NCBI RefSeq assembly: GCF_001039355.2
Contig: NW_019775720.1
Location: forward strand, 9,752 to 54,510
Source: Lingula anatina
Taxonomy: Eukaryota; Brachiopoda; Lingulata; Lingulida; Lingulidae
DNA: 44,759 nt
Reading direction: 5' to 3'
The notes under the pieces are model-generated. The model saw only the letters and a program-made list of their open reading frames with translations, was not told the origin of the DNA and did no database searches. Below are positions 11,896 to 23,362 of this stretch, piece by piece; positions within the stretch are counted from its first letter, which is position 1, and each line of letters starts with the position of its first letter. Position numbers and translations under genes: made by a program.

Positions 11896-12265
11896 TATAG
11901 GACAATACGTCGAAATAAAGCTTTTTAAAACCCACTTCCTAATGTTGAACGAAATTCGAAGTATTTTTGCATCAGAAACTGACATTGGCAAAATATGCTG
12001 ACAATTATATTTTGAATTCATTCAAAGAACTTGCGTATTGAATTGTGTAAAAATACTCTTTAAATCCTAAAAGATATTTATAAAGCGATCATGAATTTCC
12101 AGGAACGCACATTATTCATTGCCATTATTTTCTTAAACGACAAAATTAACTCAAATAAAACCCCACAATTCCATAAGTCAGCTTGAAAGGATTCTGAGGA
12201 TTCTAAATTTATGTGCACTAACGCTACATAAGTAATTCACTGTATGTTTCATAGCGAGAAGATGC

Positions 12266-14866
12266 CTATGAACACCTATGTTCTCGTTTCTCTTCCATTT
12301 GGTGTCGTCTGCTTTCTAGAACTGGAATGGCCAGTAGCATGAGTGATCCCCCTATGAACAGAATACCTGAAATATTGTAGAAAAATAAGTTTATAAGAGG
12401 CATCATGTAGTTCAATATAAAACAGATTTATGCCATACGAAGTGAAGAAACTGGCTGGTTGGACTGAACAAGATCCTTTTTATTCTGAAATTCTAGCTTC
12501 TCTCTAAGTGAACATCTTGAAATAACATCAATCGGATAAAAAACGAATACGCCATCAAATATTGCAGGGATTCAATCCTCGCTCCGATAGAAAATACTAA
12601 TGTGACGATTAAGGCTTTACACTACCCTTCAAAAGTGGGTCACTTCGACTCTATATACAATTGGCTTGAAGATGGTTCAATGTAATTTCCCCATGCTTTT
12701 ACTTATCTCTTTTATGTAGCTGCCCTTTGTTGGTGAAGCGCTAGTATTTGTATGTACAATTCAATAACATCCCAAGAATGGAGCCATTATTTTGGAAGTT
12801 ATTTTACATATATTTATTTCAATCGCTTTTATGACCAATAAGACTCAAAAATTGGTAGGTGTTTCCTCGTTTGAATAAGCATCGTCCAAGTGTTCTGTCG
12901 CAAACACTCTTGCTAAAAAGTATGGAACACTCATTTATATACAATGCATTACTCAAAGAATTGGTTCAATTTTCACACTCATTGTGTAATATATTAATGG
13001 TTTCCGATGTAAAATTGACAGAATGAATACAGGTTTGAGTTTAAAAAAGATTGTGAAAAAAAGATGTGAATATATATAATTTAGGTTATGGGCATGAATT
13101 GAAGAATATTTTGTCGAAGCTATATTTTCACTCAAAATTAACATTTACCTGCAAGATAAAACGAATATGAATAGTCGCCGGTGAGATCGTATAGATAACC
13201 TACAAGGAAGGTAAAATACACGAGTCAGAAAGTAGTCAAATGCTTGACGAAAGAAGAATAAATCTGAGGAACAATGAAAAGTCCCGGTGAATATCTCTTC
13301 AAACAGTGAAAATAGAAATATGGATATAACGACACCCATTCATAAAGAATGGGTTGGCGTTCTTCATCTCAATAAAAGCGTTGAGGTGCTTTCAGTAACT
13401 TCATGCCTATTCTAGACGGTGATGTACAAGAAAGAATACAGAGGTCTTCAAATATAAGAAAGAATATCTTTTGTTCTATAATATTAAATAGAGGACGTGA
13501 TTTGGATCGACTGTCACTAAGGAAACAGTGCCAACCGGAAAAAGGATGCCGACAGTTACAATGACAAGAATGCTTACAGGTTCCTAGCACGCCTGGCATT
13601 TGATATTCAAAACACAAAAATAAGCGATGAAAAACCAGAATAGGATTACCTGCCATTGGAGGGCCAATTCCACAACCGATACCGCTCATAACCATCAGAT
13701 ATCCAAACCCAGCTCCCAGCGACGACAGTCCGACAGTCTCCACTGTCATTGGTGCCAATAACGGTATAATGATGGTTGAATAAACACCGAAGAGAGCAGC
13801 GAACAAGACTTGGGACCAATAACTGTTTATGAATAACGGCAAACTAAATGACAACAGTGCTGAGATCCCCAGGGCGCCAGCGGCCAAAGTAACCTGATCC
13901 ACGTGCTCTTTGTCGTTGGTTGCAGCCCCCGCAAGCAGTCGACTGAAAAAATTCCCCACGCCAATAACTGACAACAAGATGGCGCCTTGCGGAGGGGTGG
14001 TTTCGTGCTGCAATGTGTAAGCGATAAGGTGCAGAAAGCAAAGGAGACTGCCGGAGGCCCAGAAGAATACCGCAATGCATAAACAAACGAAAGCTCCGTT
14101 CTTTAGAGGGCCAACGTCTAAGATTGTCATTATATTTGTCTGGTAGCTTGGTTTATCCTTGTCTTCTATAGCACTAAGTTGGCTATTTGAAACTGAATGC
14201 TGAGAGACACTTAAAGTCATGCTGCCCATTGACGATAAGCTAATAATTGAAGTAGCATTAAATATATTGTCCTTTGGGTCATTCAGCATAGGGTCTAACC
14301 GATTTGATTTCTTGCTCATGTTATCGCGACAAAAGCGGTTCGAATCATCAGTGAAAAAATCGTTTGTCAATGTCTCTTCTAGAACAAGTTTGTTCAAGTC
14401 TCTTCGCTTCTGATCACTGTTCTTTTCTGGGAGGTGTAAATTATCTTGAAGAGTAGACTCTATGTAATACCTATTTTTCTCCTCAAGCGGTTTCATTATA
14501 GTTCCAAAGACGCAGTTATTCAGACACAGTCCTGCGACGATATAAGCAGAACCACGCAACGAATAAGTGTCTATGAGGAACTGGATCAAAGGGGGGCACA
14601 TGAACTGTCCCAGGGCCATACCCGCTGTAGCAATACCAAGAGCTATTGGTCTTCTCCTGTCAAAATACTGTCCGACACAGATCGTTGAAGCTGTATAAAC
14701 AAGACCGGTACCAAACCCTGCAAAGAAAGATGGCCTTGCCAGAAAAATTAATCTTACCAAAATGAAACATGAGGCGTTGCGAAATATTTATGCTTCTTTC
14801 AGTCTAACGATCGACAGACAGGCAAAGAAAGAGGTGAACGGACGAAGGGGTTCATACATTAATACA

Positions 14867-14903
<37 letters not shown>

Positions 14904-16166
14904 ACATTCATACATATCTTCCAACAACAAATCCAAATATGACATTACCCCAAAGCAGTGCCGAAGTTACCAAGCGATTAAATAATTACATCTAAAAATC
15001 TACCTGCAGTGTAGCTAATGAAATTAAACACTAACTGAATGACCTAACAAAATAACATGTACAGGTAAAATGAATGTACACCAATTTCGAAGTCTTGCCA
15101 TCACGGGATTAAATGCTAACTGAACTGCAAGTGTTGATGATATAGTTCGGAGGGCTAACTTGAAATTGTAATGATTGAGAGGGGCTACAAACGGGCTCCA
15201 CTTCTTGACATGTTGTAGCAGTACCCCTAACACTCTGTACTTCATTTTCATAGTTATTAATGGACTCCAACACGTGGTGCATCCATCCATCACTACTAAG
15301 TAACCATAACAGAGATAAAAGCTATTTCAATGGCAAATTAATCAGCAATGAATTTTTTATTCGTCTTGTTCTATTTTTATTTTACACGAGGGTGTTTTCT
15401 CACAGGGGGTTTATATCGGAGGCCTATGTTATGATCTAATATAACCATAATGGCTAGGATTTCAAACATTGGGAGGCAAATAGATACACATAAATTTAGT
15501 AAAGATTTAGTTTTCATAGAAGGGCTCTAGGGCAACGACGCCCNTAACTCTTCGTATGAGATCTATATTTCACAATAAAAACATTGTGAATAACTCATAG
15601 AAATATAATATATTCTTTTTTACCACAAAAACGGCAGTTATAGCTATTATTCTGATATCTGAGCTTGTCTTTAGATCACGTGACCACCACTGATGGCTAT
15701 ACTCTGTTAAAATCTCTTAAGAGATTTTAACAAAAAACCAAGCTTTTTAGAAAAAAAACCAGGGACTAAATTTGAATGTAAAAATGGATTCATTAACCAT
15801 TGGTAAGTATGGGAAAATTGTTGTCTACTCCAGGAAAATTCATTTTTTGGCCGAAACGAAGAGTTATTATCCCTTTAACTTAATTTGCAATTGAAATAAC
15901 CTGCCACATACACTATGTTAACCGTGTGTATTAAAATTCAATTTTGCATACATTTACCATCAACCATGAATAACAGATGGCATTTTAATTAACTTTTCCA
16001 GACAAAATGCAACCTGCCACGAACACACCTTCTTGAATCAAGGCATTATTGTACATAAATATCAAATTTTAATGTTAAAACCCGTCTAATCAAATATGCG
16101 AATCACATCCAAGCTTTTATTACTATTAACTACTAAATACTAAACACTACGCGTACACAATCACGG

Positions 16167-16211
<45 letters not shown>

Positions 16212-16704
16212 TATGAATGTTACTGTATTATTTACCTACGACAAATCCAAATGTCGCTATAATCTCCGACATATTTGTAGAAAAAGCTGTGCCAATAAAA
16301 CCGAGCGCTGAAATGATGGCCCCCAACAAAATACTTATCCGACAGCTGTACTTATTTGCGATGATGCCGCTCACAATTCCCGTTAGACCAGAAATAGAGT
16401 TCTGCAAACTGCCGGCAAGTGAAACATAACTTCGTTTTTCGTCCGGAAACTGGGTCAAAAATTCCGCGTTGTACACACCGACAGAACAATTGATTCCATT
16501 ATTGATGCAGTTGCAGAGGAAAGACGCTACCAGTACAGCCCAAGCCCACCCTCTGTCTATGTCCACGGGATTCATATATGTCGGATAACGTACAGTACCT
16601 TCTATGCTGTCAGAATGGCACTCATTGTCCATTTTGACCTGTATCGTCTGATCGGTCTCATTGCCATTGCTTTCGGACGGTGCTGTAGGTTGCAGATGAC
16701 GCAT
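12266..16704 (-). CDS. SLC16 / monocarboxylate-transporter-like gene, locus B
   Basis: Coding exons in transcription order: 16704-16236, 14717-13650, 13199-13149, 12366-12266 (stop TAG 12266-12268). All junctions are GT-AG and phase 1, giving 562 residues. It is a paralogue of locus A with the same exon plan. The first SLC16 signature reads DRGWAW, with Arg replacing the usual Gly. The second reads YFDRRRPIALGIATAGMA. Exon 3 encodes YLYDLTGDYSYSFYLAG and exon 4 GILFIGGSLMLLAIPVLES plus a short basic tail. The loop between membrane segments 6 and 7 is Ser/Asn-rich and the least conserved part. No upstream in-frame ATG precedes 16704 before a stop. It is expected in the plasma membrane; the substrate is unknown. 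Confidence 0.88.
14864..14900. repeat. (CA)n microsatellite in intron 1 of locus B
   Basis: A CA dinucleotide run about 150-180 nt upstream (in transcript sense) of the exon 2 acceptor of locus B. Confidence 0.9.
15705..15732. repeat. 28-bp perfect palindrome
   Basis: tgttaaaatctctt is followed immediately by its reverse complement, with no spacer. It lies in intron 1 of locus B. No associated element was recognised. Confidence 0.85.
16168..16208. repeat. (CA)n microsatellite beside exon 1 donor, locus B
   Basis: The run ends about 26 nt from the exon 1 donor of locus B. In the pre-mRNA it is a (UG)n tract just inside intron 1. A similar tract sits beside the donor of first exon C1. Confidence 0.9.
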
Positions 16705-17198
16705 GGCGTTGTGTGAAGAACAAGCACATTGCCTTTAAATTCTGATAGTGGCAGCAGCTCTTGGGAAATTTAGTGTGTATCGTGAACCCGCATACCGTCA
16801 CGACTTCGACCCGCAGCCATGTAGGAGGTCGATCGAAGAGCGTTAGTAACGGGTGGTTATAGGTAAGTCTTAGTTGGTTTTGGCTTGAGAACTCCGTCGT
16901 TTCGTGCAATTTTTGACAAGTTAATTATCTGCTAAGATGTTACTGTGCTGCAGAGGATTTGGGTAAATATTGACTGATTAATGTCAGTTTAATAGATTGT
17001 TTTCAAAATTATCATTATCTTTGCTTTGTATTACTTTATGTAGGCAGATTTACAAATCGCGGATGGAGTGCTTTCCGTTATTCAGTTCAATGCATCCTAA
17101 TCGAGCATGCCCTACCCTATACACTACAAGTACGGGCACTGATTATATCATATCATTATTATAAGCTTTATTTATAGAAACTTCCCAATGTGCTCATC
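16705..17198. other. Upstream flank of locus B
   Basis: No gene was recognised. It presumably holds the promoter of locus B. Slightly further on, 17368-17470 shares 'gattcattaac..ttggtaagtatgg' with 15788-15860 in intron 1 of locus B, so both carry a dispersed repeat of unknown type. Confidence 0.45.
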
Positions 17199-17293
17199 AC
17201 TGCTAGTTTGTGGAGAGCATATAATGCTTCCAGCGCCTTGCCTCCACTTCATTCTTTTGAATAAACGTTGTTAAAAAAAAAACTGCTAGTTCG
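17199..17293 (+). mobile_element. 71-bp retroposed insert with A-tail
   Basis: A 12-bp near-perfect direct repeat (actgctagtttg at 17199-17210, actgctagttcg at 17282-17293) flanks 17211-17281. The insert ends with AATAAA (17260-17265) and a run of about 10 A residues. This is the signature of target-primed insertion of a short polyadenylated RNA fragment. Its source gene was not identified. Confidence 0.7.
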
Positions 17294-17820
17294 ATTTGTG
17301 TTGTATGAGATTCAATATTCGACAATAAATAAACAATGCGTCAAAATATCATAAATTTGAGCATCGGAACAGATTCATTAACCTTTGGTAAGTATGGTAA
17401 TAAATGTTGTTTACCCTTGGAAAATCCGTTAAATAGCACTTTTCTCGCCAAAATGAACAGTTTAAAGACGAAATTTGCGTTGTTTTACAGGTGAACCTGC
17501 GGCTTGTATGATATAATAATTGTTTCAACTGGGCACGAAAGATCAGTATTGGTATATGATACAAAAAAAGCAATAGGAATGCTTCCCAACTTGAGATACA
17601 GTACCTCATTCCTAGCAAAATAAGAAACCGCACGTGACAGCAACTGCATGGCCGGATTAGCTAACGATCTACTACCAAGCTGTCACTCCACGTGGACACC
17701 GCTAGAGGACGTCCCAGAACAAACAGCTACAATCTTTTTTCTCTCTCTTTCACACACACACACTTACACGTTTGTCGTTTTTACAGTCATTGAGATAAAA
17801 AAACTGAGACCTTCTTTTTT

Positions 17821-18505
17821 TTTTTTGGGGGGGGGGGGGGGGGGTTTTGGTTGCCAAAAAAAAGTTTTTTAGTGGTTTTGTTTTTTTAATTTGGGGGGNN
17901 NNNNNNNNNNNNNNNNNNNNNNNNNNNNNNNNNNNNNNNNNNNNNNNNNNNNNNNNNNNNNNNNNNNNNNNNNNNNNNNNNNNNNNNNNNNNNNNNNNNN
18001 NNNNNNNNNNNNNNNNNNNNNNNNNNNNNNNNNNNNNNNNNNNNNNNNNNNNNNNNNNNNNNNNNNNNNNNNNNNNNNNNNNNNNNNNNNNNNNNNNNNN
18101 NNNNNNNNNNNNNNNNNNNNNNNNNNNNNNNNNNNNNNNNNNNNNNNNNNNNNNNNNNNNNNNNNNNNNNNNNNNNNNNNNNNNNNNNNNNNNNNNNNNN
18201 NNNNNNNNNNNNNNNNNNNNNNNNNNNNNNNNNNNNNNNNNNNNNNNNNNNNNNNNNNNNNNNNNNNNNNNNNNNNNNNNNNNNNNNNNNNNNNNNNNNN
18301 NNNNNNNNNNNNNNNNNNNNNNNNNNNNNNNNNNNNNNNNNNNNNNNNNNNNNNNNNNNNNNNNNNNNNNNNNNNNNNNNNNNNNNNNNNNNNNNNNNNN
18401 NNNNNNNNNNNNNNNNNNNNNNNNNNNNNNNNNNNNNNNNNNNNNNNNNNNNNNNNNNNNNNNNNNNNNNNNNNNNNNNNNNNNNNNNNNNNGGGGGGGG
18501 GGGGG
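17821..18505. other. Assembly gap (594 N) with homopolymer-rich edges
   Basis: N runs from 17899 to 18492. The left edge contains poly-T and poly-G. The bases just left of the gap (about 17845-17898) look like a homopolymer-damaged copy of those just right of it (about 18493-18545): both read g-run, t.tggttgccaa, a-run, then 'ttta.gt.gtt.ttgtttttt'. The left edge is probably low-quality sequence. Confidence 0.85.
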
Positions 18506-18842
18506 TTATGGTTGCCAACAAGAAGATTTATAGTTGTTCTTGTTTTTATACATTGAGAGTGACGATTCCAATGAATAACTAAAAATATAAAATATTTTTT
18601 AAGTTAAGACAGAGAGTGGATGTTTATTCTCACAATAATATAAAATCCGATTTTTATCTTAGAGTGAAAAAGAGCAAATTCAGATTTTTCATTGTTTGTT
18701 TTTAATGACTACATATTTACAGTGCGTGTTGCTGGAAGGTTTCAAGTTTTACATCTAGGTCCCAATATTAAAAACGTCTCCCTCGAATGAAGTGTGATAC
18801 AATTTACAAAATGTGGAAGCGTAGAGCTGCATTGTTCAACCG

Positions 18843-18934
18843 AAAGCATTTTGCAACTGCAACGCCTTTTGCAACCAAAGAAAATCGTGAAAATACATTT
18901 TGCAACTGCAACTCATTTTGCAACCAGGATTTTT
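18843..18934. repeat. Short tandem repeat of a TTTTGCAAC-rich unit
   Basis: Two copies of about 42 bp (18847-18886 and 18896-18934) built from 'cattttgcaactgcaac' and 'cttttgcaacca'. They abut the inverted-repeat element that begins at 18938. Confidence 0.7.
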
Positions 18935-18937
18935 TTT

Positions 18938-19170
18938 CTTAGAGTGTATTCCCAGAGATTTAGATCGATCCAGGGATTAAGATTTAGATCGACCTAACTC
19001 CCTGGTGGTTCAAGCTAAATTGCAGTCAGCCGAGCGCGCACCATAGTTAATTACCCCCTTACAGCTTTCAGTAGGCGGGACAGACGCTTAAGCCGGCTAA
19101 CCTGACAGTAATCTAGTGAGACTCCCCACAGGGATAGATCGATCTAAAATCTATGGAAATGGGGTCTTAG
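18938..19170. mobile_element. MITE copy 1 (TTTAGATCGATC family)
   Basis: About 233 bp, with imperfect inverted ends: left 'cttagagtgtattccc.gagatttagatcgatcc', right 'gatcgatctaaaatctatggaaatggggtcttag'. The interior contains 'taattacccccttacagctttcagtaggcgggaca' and 'agtaatctagtgagactccccac', shared with the copies at 33.1 and 40.9 kb. It is non-coding and is taken to be a non-autonomous DNA transposon; the superfamily is unknown. Confidence 0.8.
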
Positions 19171-19715
19171 TCCCTGAAACGGGTTGATGTACGGAACAGG
19201 TAGAACTAGAATGGGGACAGGGTTGCCTCGACTAGGTATGCTGAATCTGATCAGGCTGCCCCTTGGAGGGGGGGGGGGGGGCGATGATATATAATCTATT
19301 TCACTTTGTAATTTCCAAGACCATAAGAGTTTAATCATAACGACTTTTATTTACATAAAGTTTCAGTAACAGGCAAACCATAAAAAAATTTTTTGAAATT
19401 CCAGTAACAATTTACACAAAATGCTAGTAGCATCAACGGAACATTTGCGTAGTAGCCGAAGGTATTATTATTATTATTATTATTATTAAATTTAAATTCA
19501 ACAGCAGGTGTTGCAGAAAAGTTTTCAAAATCTAGTGGTAGTTTAGTTTAGTAGTCAGGACAAAAATATATGATCTCTGTTAAACTGTACCACCCGTTAT
19601 TGAACATGTAATTAGTAATAAACATACATGAATATATTGGCTCTTATGTTTATTTTCTTAAGTATTTTGTGGATCGCAGCAGATGTTGTAGATGGGCTCT
19701 AGTAGTCTATGGTCA

Positions 19716-19717
<2 letters not shown>

Positions 19718-19780
<63 letters not shown>
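19718..19780. repeat. (TA)n(GA)n compound microsatellite
   Basis: About 30 bases of TA repeats change directly into GA repeats. A (TTA)n tract also occurs at about 19467-19489. Confidence 0.9.
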
Positions 19781-19781
<1 letters not shown>

Positions 19782-19857
19782 AAGACACCAGGTTTAAATA
19801 ACATTAGAACTTAAAACAAAACTCTGCCTTTCTTGAGAAGAAAAATGTTTACTGCCA

Positions 19858-20142
19858 TTATGGTAGTTTGTGATTCTTGTGAAATGACAAATGAAACATT
19901 TTTTCTACAAATTTGAATGCTTGTAAATGAAAATAAGCTAAAGGACTAGCATTGCCTTTGACCAAATAAAACACAAGGCTTGTAGTTTTACGTGACATTT
20001 TAATGATATTTTTAATGGACGTGGCGGTAGAGCGAGAAACCAAATAATCACAGAAAGGTGAGTTTTCTAAATAAGATTTTTCCAGTAAATGTGGTCTTAG
20101 CACATCGAGGTTTTGGCATTCAATATAGTGTAAGTACTCCAA
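19858..20142 (-). pseudogene. Possible end of a non-LTR retrotransposon ORF2
   Basis: The minus-strand reading gives a 94-codon stretch with HYIECQNLDVLRPHLL. It resembles the C-terminal cysteine/histidine block of LINE ORF2 proteins (pattern 'H.l..C..ld.lR..l') followed by a short helical tail. Upstream sequence to about 20400 has stops in every frame. The assignment rests on this one block and is weak. No other gene was recognised between 18493 and 20852. Confidence 0.3.
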
Positions 20143-20607
20143 AGTTTACACTGGGTCGAGTAAAGATGCGGCCACCAATATTACAATGGCATCAAAAAAG
20201 ATTATTAAAAGATGTTAAAATACGATGTAAATCCTTATCTTCGTTTATCAGAGGGCAAGATAGGAAAAAAGCTGATAAAAGTGATTTGGAAAAAAAACAT
20301 TCGATATTTAATGTCAAGTCTGTATATGACGGTTTATATATTCGTCTGCAAACGAGGCCCGGTCCAGGTTTGCATTGCACAGAAGAATTGCTCTGAATTT
20401 TAACACCAAAATGTTACCTTTCTTTTAATCCTGATGAATGAAGTATTAGTCCAATTTAATGAAACATACTTTCCGTTCTATATCAAGAAAGACATCGCAA
20501 TGCTAATGAGGGGCATGAGTATGATAATCTTTTAATTTATCATTTTTGTTTTTACCCTTAATAAATAAAGTTTAGTAAATAAATTAATAAATGTTTCAAA
20601 CAAACAC

Positions 20608-20613
20608 TTTATT
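20608..20613 (-). terminator. Possible polyadenylation signal of locus C
   Basis: AATAAA on the minus strand about 240 nt downstream of the longer stop codon of locus C. Confidence 0.35.
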
Positions 20614-20852
20614 TGTGTGGACTGCTGTGGGTTTCTATAGACCTTAAGTAAGACAAATGTTGTTGACTCATTGCTTAGATCAATGTTTAGCTTTAGGTTA
20701 CGTTTTCTTTAACTAATTGAACCCATTTACCGCAATAGTTCAATACATTAATTGAGGAAAATCCATTCTTGAAAGCACTTTAACCATCATCGCCGGGCGA
20801 ACTAGAGCGGATTATAATCTCCGAAAAGATTATTCTTAGGCCTTTGGTAGCT

Positions 20853-23152
20853 TTAGGTGATGTCATGTTCCTTTTCTTTTGCCAGTCGCCTGCTTTGCAA
20901 CACTGGAATGGCCAGTATCATGAGAGAACCGCCCATATACAATACACCTGAAATATCAATGCAACACTGGAATGGCCAGTATCATGAGAGAACCGCCCAT
21001 ATACAATACACCTGAAATATCAATGCCAAATATACCGTTTGGGATAATAATCCCGTGTATATATTGGAAGCAACAAAAAATCAAGCGAAAAGGGTTATAG
21101 GTACATATTACAAGAAAAAATTATTACGCTTTCATATGAGCTAACAGGGGTATATTGACAGACACGAAAAACCGCAATTAAGACTTTAAAATGGAGACCG
21201 CTTAATTCAAAGCTGGCATTAAGTATGCAGAATTATTCAATTTTCATAGGATTCGATGTGCTATCGACTAAAGTTTGAACTTACCTGCAAAGTAAAACGA
21301 ATACGAGTAATCGTTTGTAAGATCGTACAGATAACCTGCAGTGGAAAAACATTTATTAATAGATAGAGATCAGAATTGATATTATGAAATTAAAATAAAC
21401 ATGATACATAAAAATGAAAAATAGAATATCAAAAGCCCTTTATGAAATACAAAAAAAAAAGATATAGGGGCATTCTAAGACAGTTTGATGGGCCATATAA
21501 TTATATCGCCAGTCAAAAGTGTCACTTAAGAAGGGCCCATACGTTAGAAAGTCTAGGGTTTGGACCTAAGAGAAACTTGCTTCAACAATCGCTAAGTGTT
21601 GTGTAGAACGTAAAAGGGTGATTTTCATTTCCAAACTGATTGAATATAACGGTCTTCCTTTTGGATTAAGCTATATCCTCACATTTAAAATGAAAAAAAG
21701 AACGGAAAGAAGTACAGTTACAGTATATTTTTACCCAGCATATTACCTGCTATTGGCGGACCAACCGCACAGCCGATACCATTCAACACCATCAAATATC
21801 CAAACCCAGCTCCCAAAGAAGACAATCCCACCGTCTCAACTGTAATGGTAGTGAACAGTGGTAATATGACAGTTGAATAATTTCCGTAGAGTGCGGCAAA
21901 CAAAACCTGAGACCAGTAACTGTGTATGAACAACGGTAAGCAGAAAGACAGCAACGCCGAGATCCCCATAACACCGGCGCCCAAAGTAACCTGGTCCACG
22001 TGCTCTTTGTCGTTGGTAGCTGCCCCGGCAAGTAGACGACTGAACAAATTTCCCGCGCCGTAGACTGATAGCAATATTGCCGCTTGCAGAGGGGAGGTTC
22101 CATGCTGTACCGTGTAGGCGATAAGGTGAACCCCGCATGTGACGTAAGCTGCGGCAAAGAAGAACACCGAAATGCTGAAGGAAATGAACGCTGCACTCTT
22201 TAATGGGCGAATGTCTAAGAGACCCCTTACATATGCCATGCAACCAAAATTGGTCCTGTCTTCTGCAACAACGATGTGATTGTTTGAAGCAAAAAGTTGG
22301 GAGAGGTTTGACGCCATGCTACTGAAAGCTGCAGACGACAAGCTGAGAAACGCAGACGACCCGAGCGTGCTGTGCTTGTTTCCATTCACCAGACGAGCTG
22401 GCAGGTCTGTATGCTTGGAACCGTCATCGTAGCAATGAGTATTTGAATTCTCCGCTATGACTTCGTTTGGCATATCTTTTTGTAATCCGTCGTCTATTTT
22501 GGTTACGTCTGTATGTATCTGGTAACTTTCTTTTTTTAAATGACCGGAACCATTATTTGTGATGCACTTAGTTTCTCTTGGGTCTCTAACATGGGTACTT
22601 CTGGAACCATCTGCTTCACGATCCGTATTGTAAAGTCCCGTAGGCGGTTTCATGATTGTACCAAAAACGCAGTTATTCAGACACAGACCGGCGACCATGA
22701 AAGCAGAACCTCTCCACGTGTATGTGTCTATCAGGAATTGGAACAGAGGTGGACAAACAATTTGACCCAGGGCCATTCCTGCTGTAGTAATACCAAGAGC
22801 CATGGGCCTTCTCTTGTGGAAATATTGACCAACGCACACTGTCGTAGCCGTGTAAACGAGGCCGGTACCACACCCTGCAAAGAAGGTGAATATTTCGGAT
22901 GAAAAAGGTAGCAAAATATTATTGAATAACTAGAAAAGCACTCAGAGAGCGCAGACCTCCACCAAGGCAGCAAATTCTCCATTCAATGCTGTTTCACCCC
23001 TAAATGTTCGATATTTTTGATTATTGATTGTTTATTGATCTGGATCACCACCAAAAACTAATCATCTTTTCCTTGGCCCACATCTGACAGTTCCTGAAAA
23101 TTTCATTAAAATCGGTCCATAACTTTTTGAGTTATGTTGATCACAGACAGAC

Positions 23153-23194
<42 letters not shown>

Positions 23195-23322
23195 GGGTGA
23201 AAACATAACCTCCTTGGCGGAGTAGGTTATAATGATTAATTGCATGGAGGGGTGAAGGTAGAAACCGCCGTTTGTAGCTGCAAGACAGTCTGATAGACTC
23301 TAAGTCGATAAACAAAGTGACA

Positions 23323-23362
<40 letters not shown>

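Noticed and set aside
11627-12021. Overlapping minus-strand open stretches of about 100 codons
   Set aside because: They lie in the GC-rich end of the Harbinger element and its border; the composition makes chance open frames likely.
13145-13339. 64-codon minus-strand open stretch overlapping exon 3 of locus B
   Set aside because: Shadow frame over the 51-nt exon and intron sequence.
13369-13649. Extension of SLC16 locus B exon 2 to the stop near 13369
   Set aside because: A good donor at 13649-13648 in the conserved phase, followed by matching exons 3 and 4, shows this is intron read-through.
17847-18556. Open frames across 17847-18556
   Set aside because: They consist of N bases from the assembly gap.
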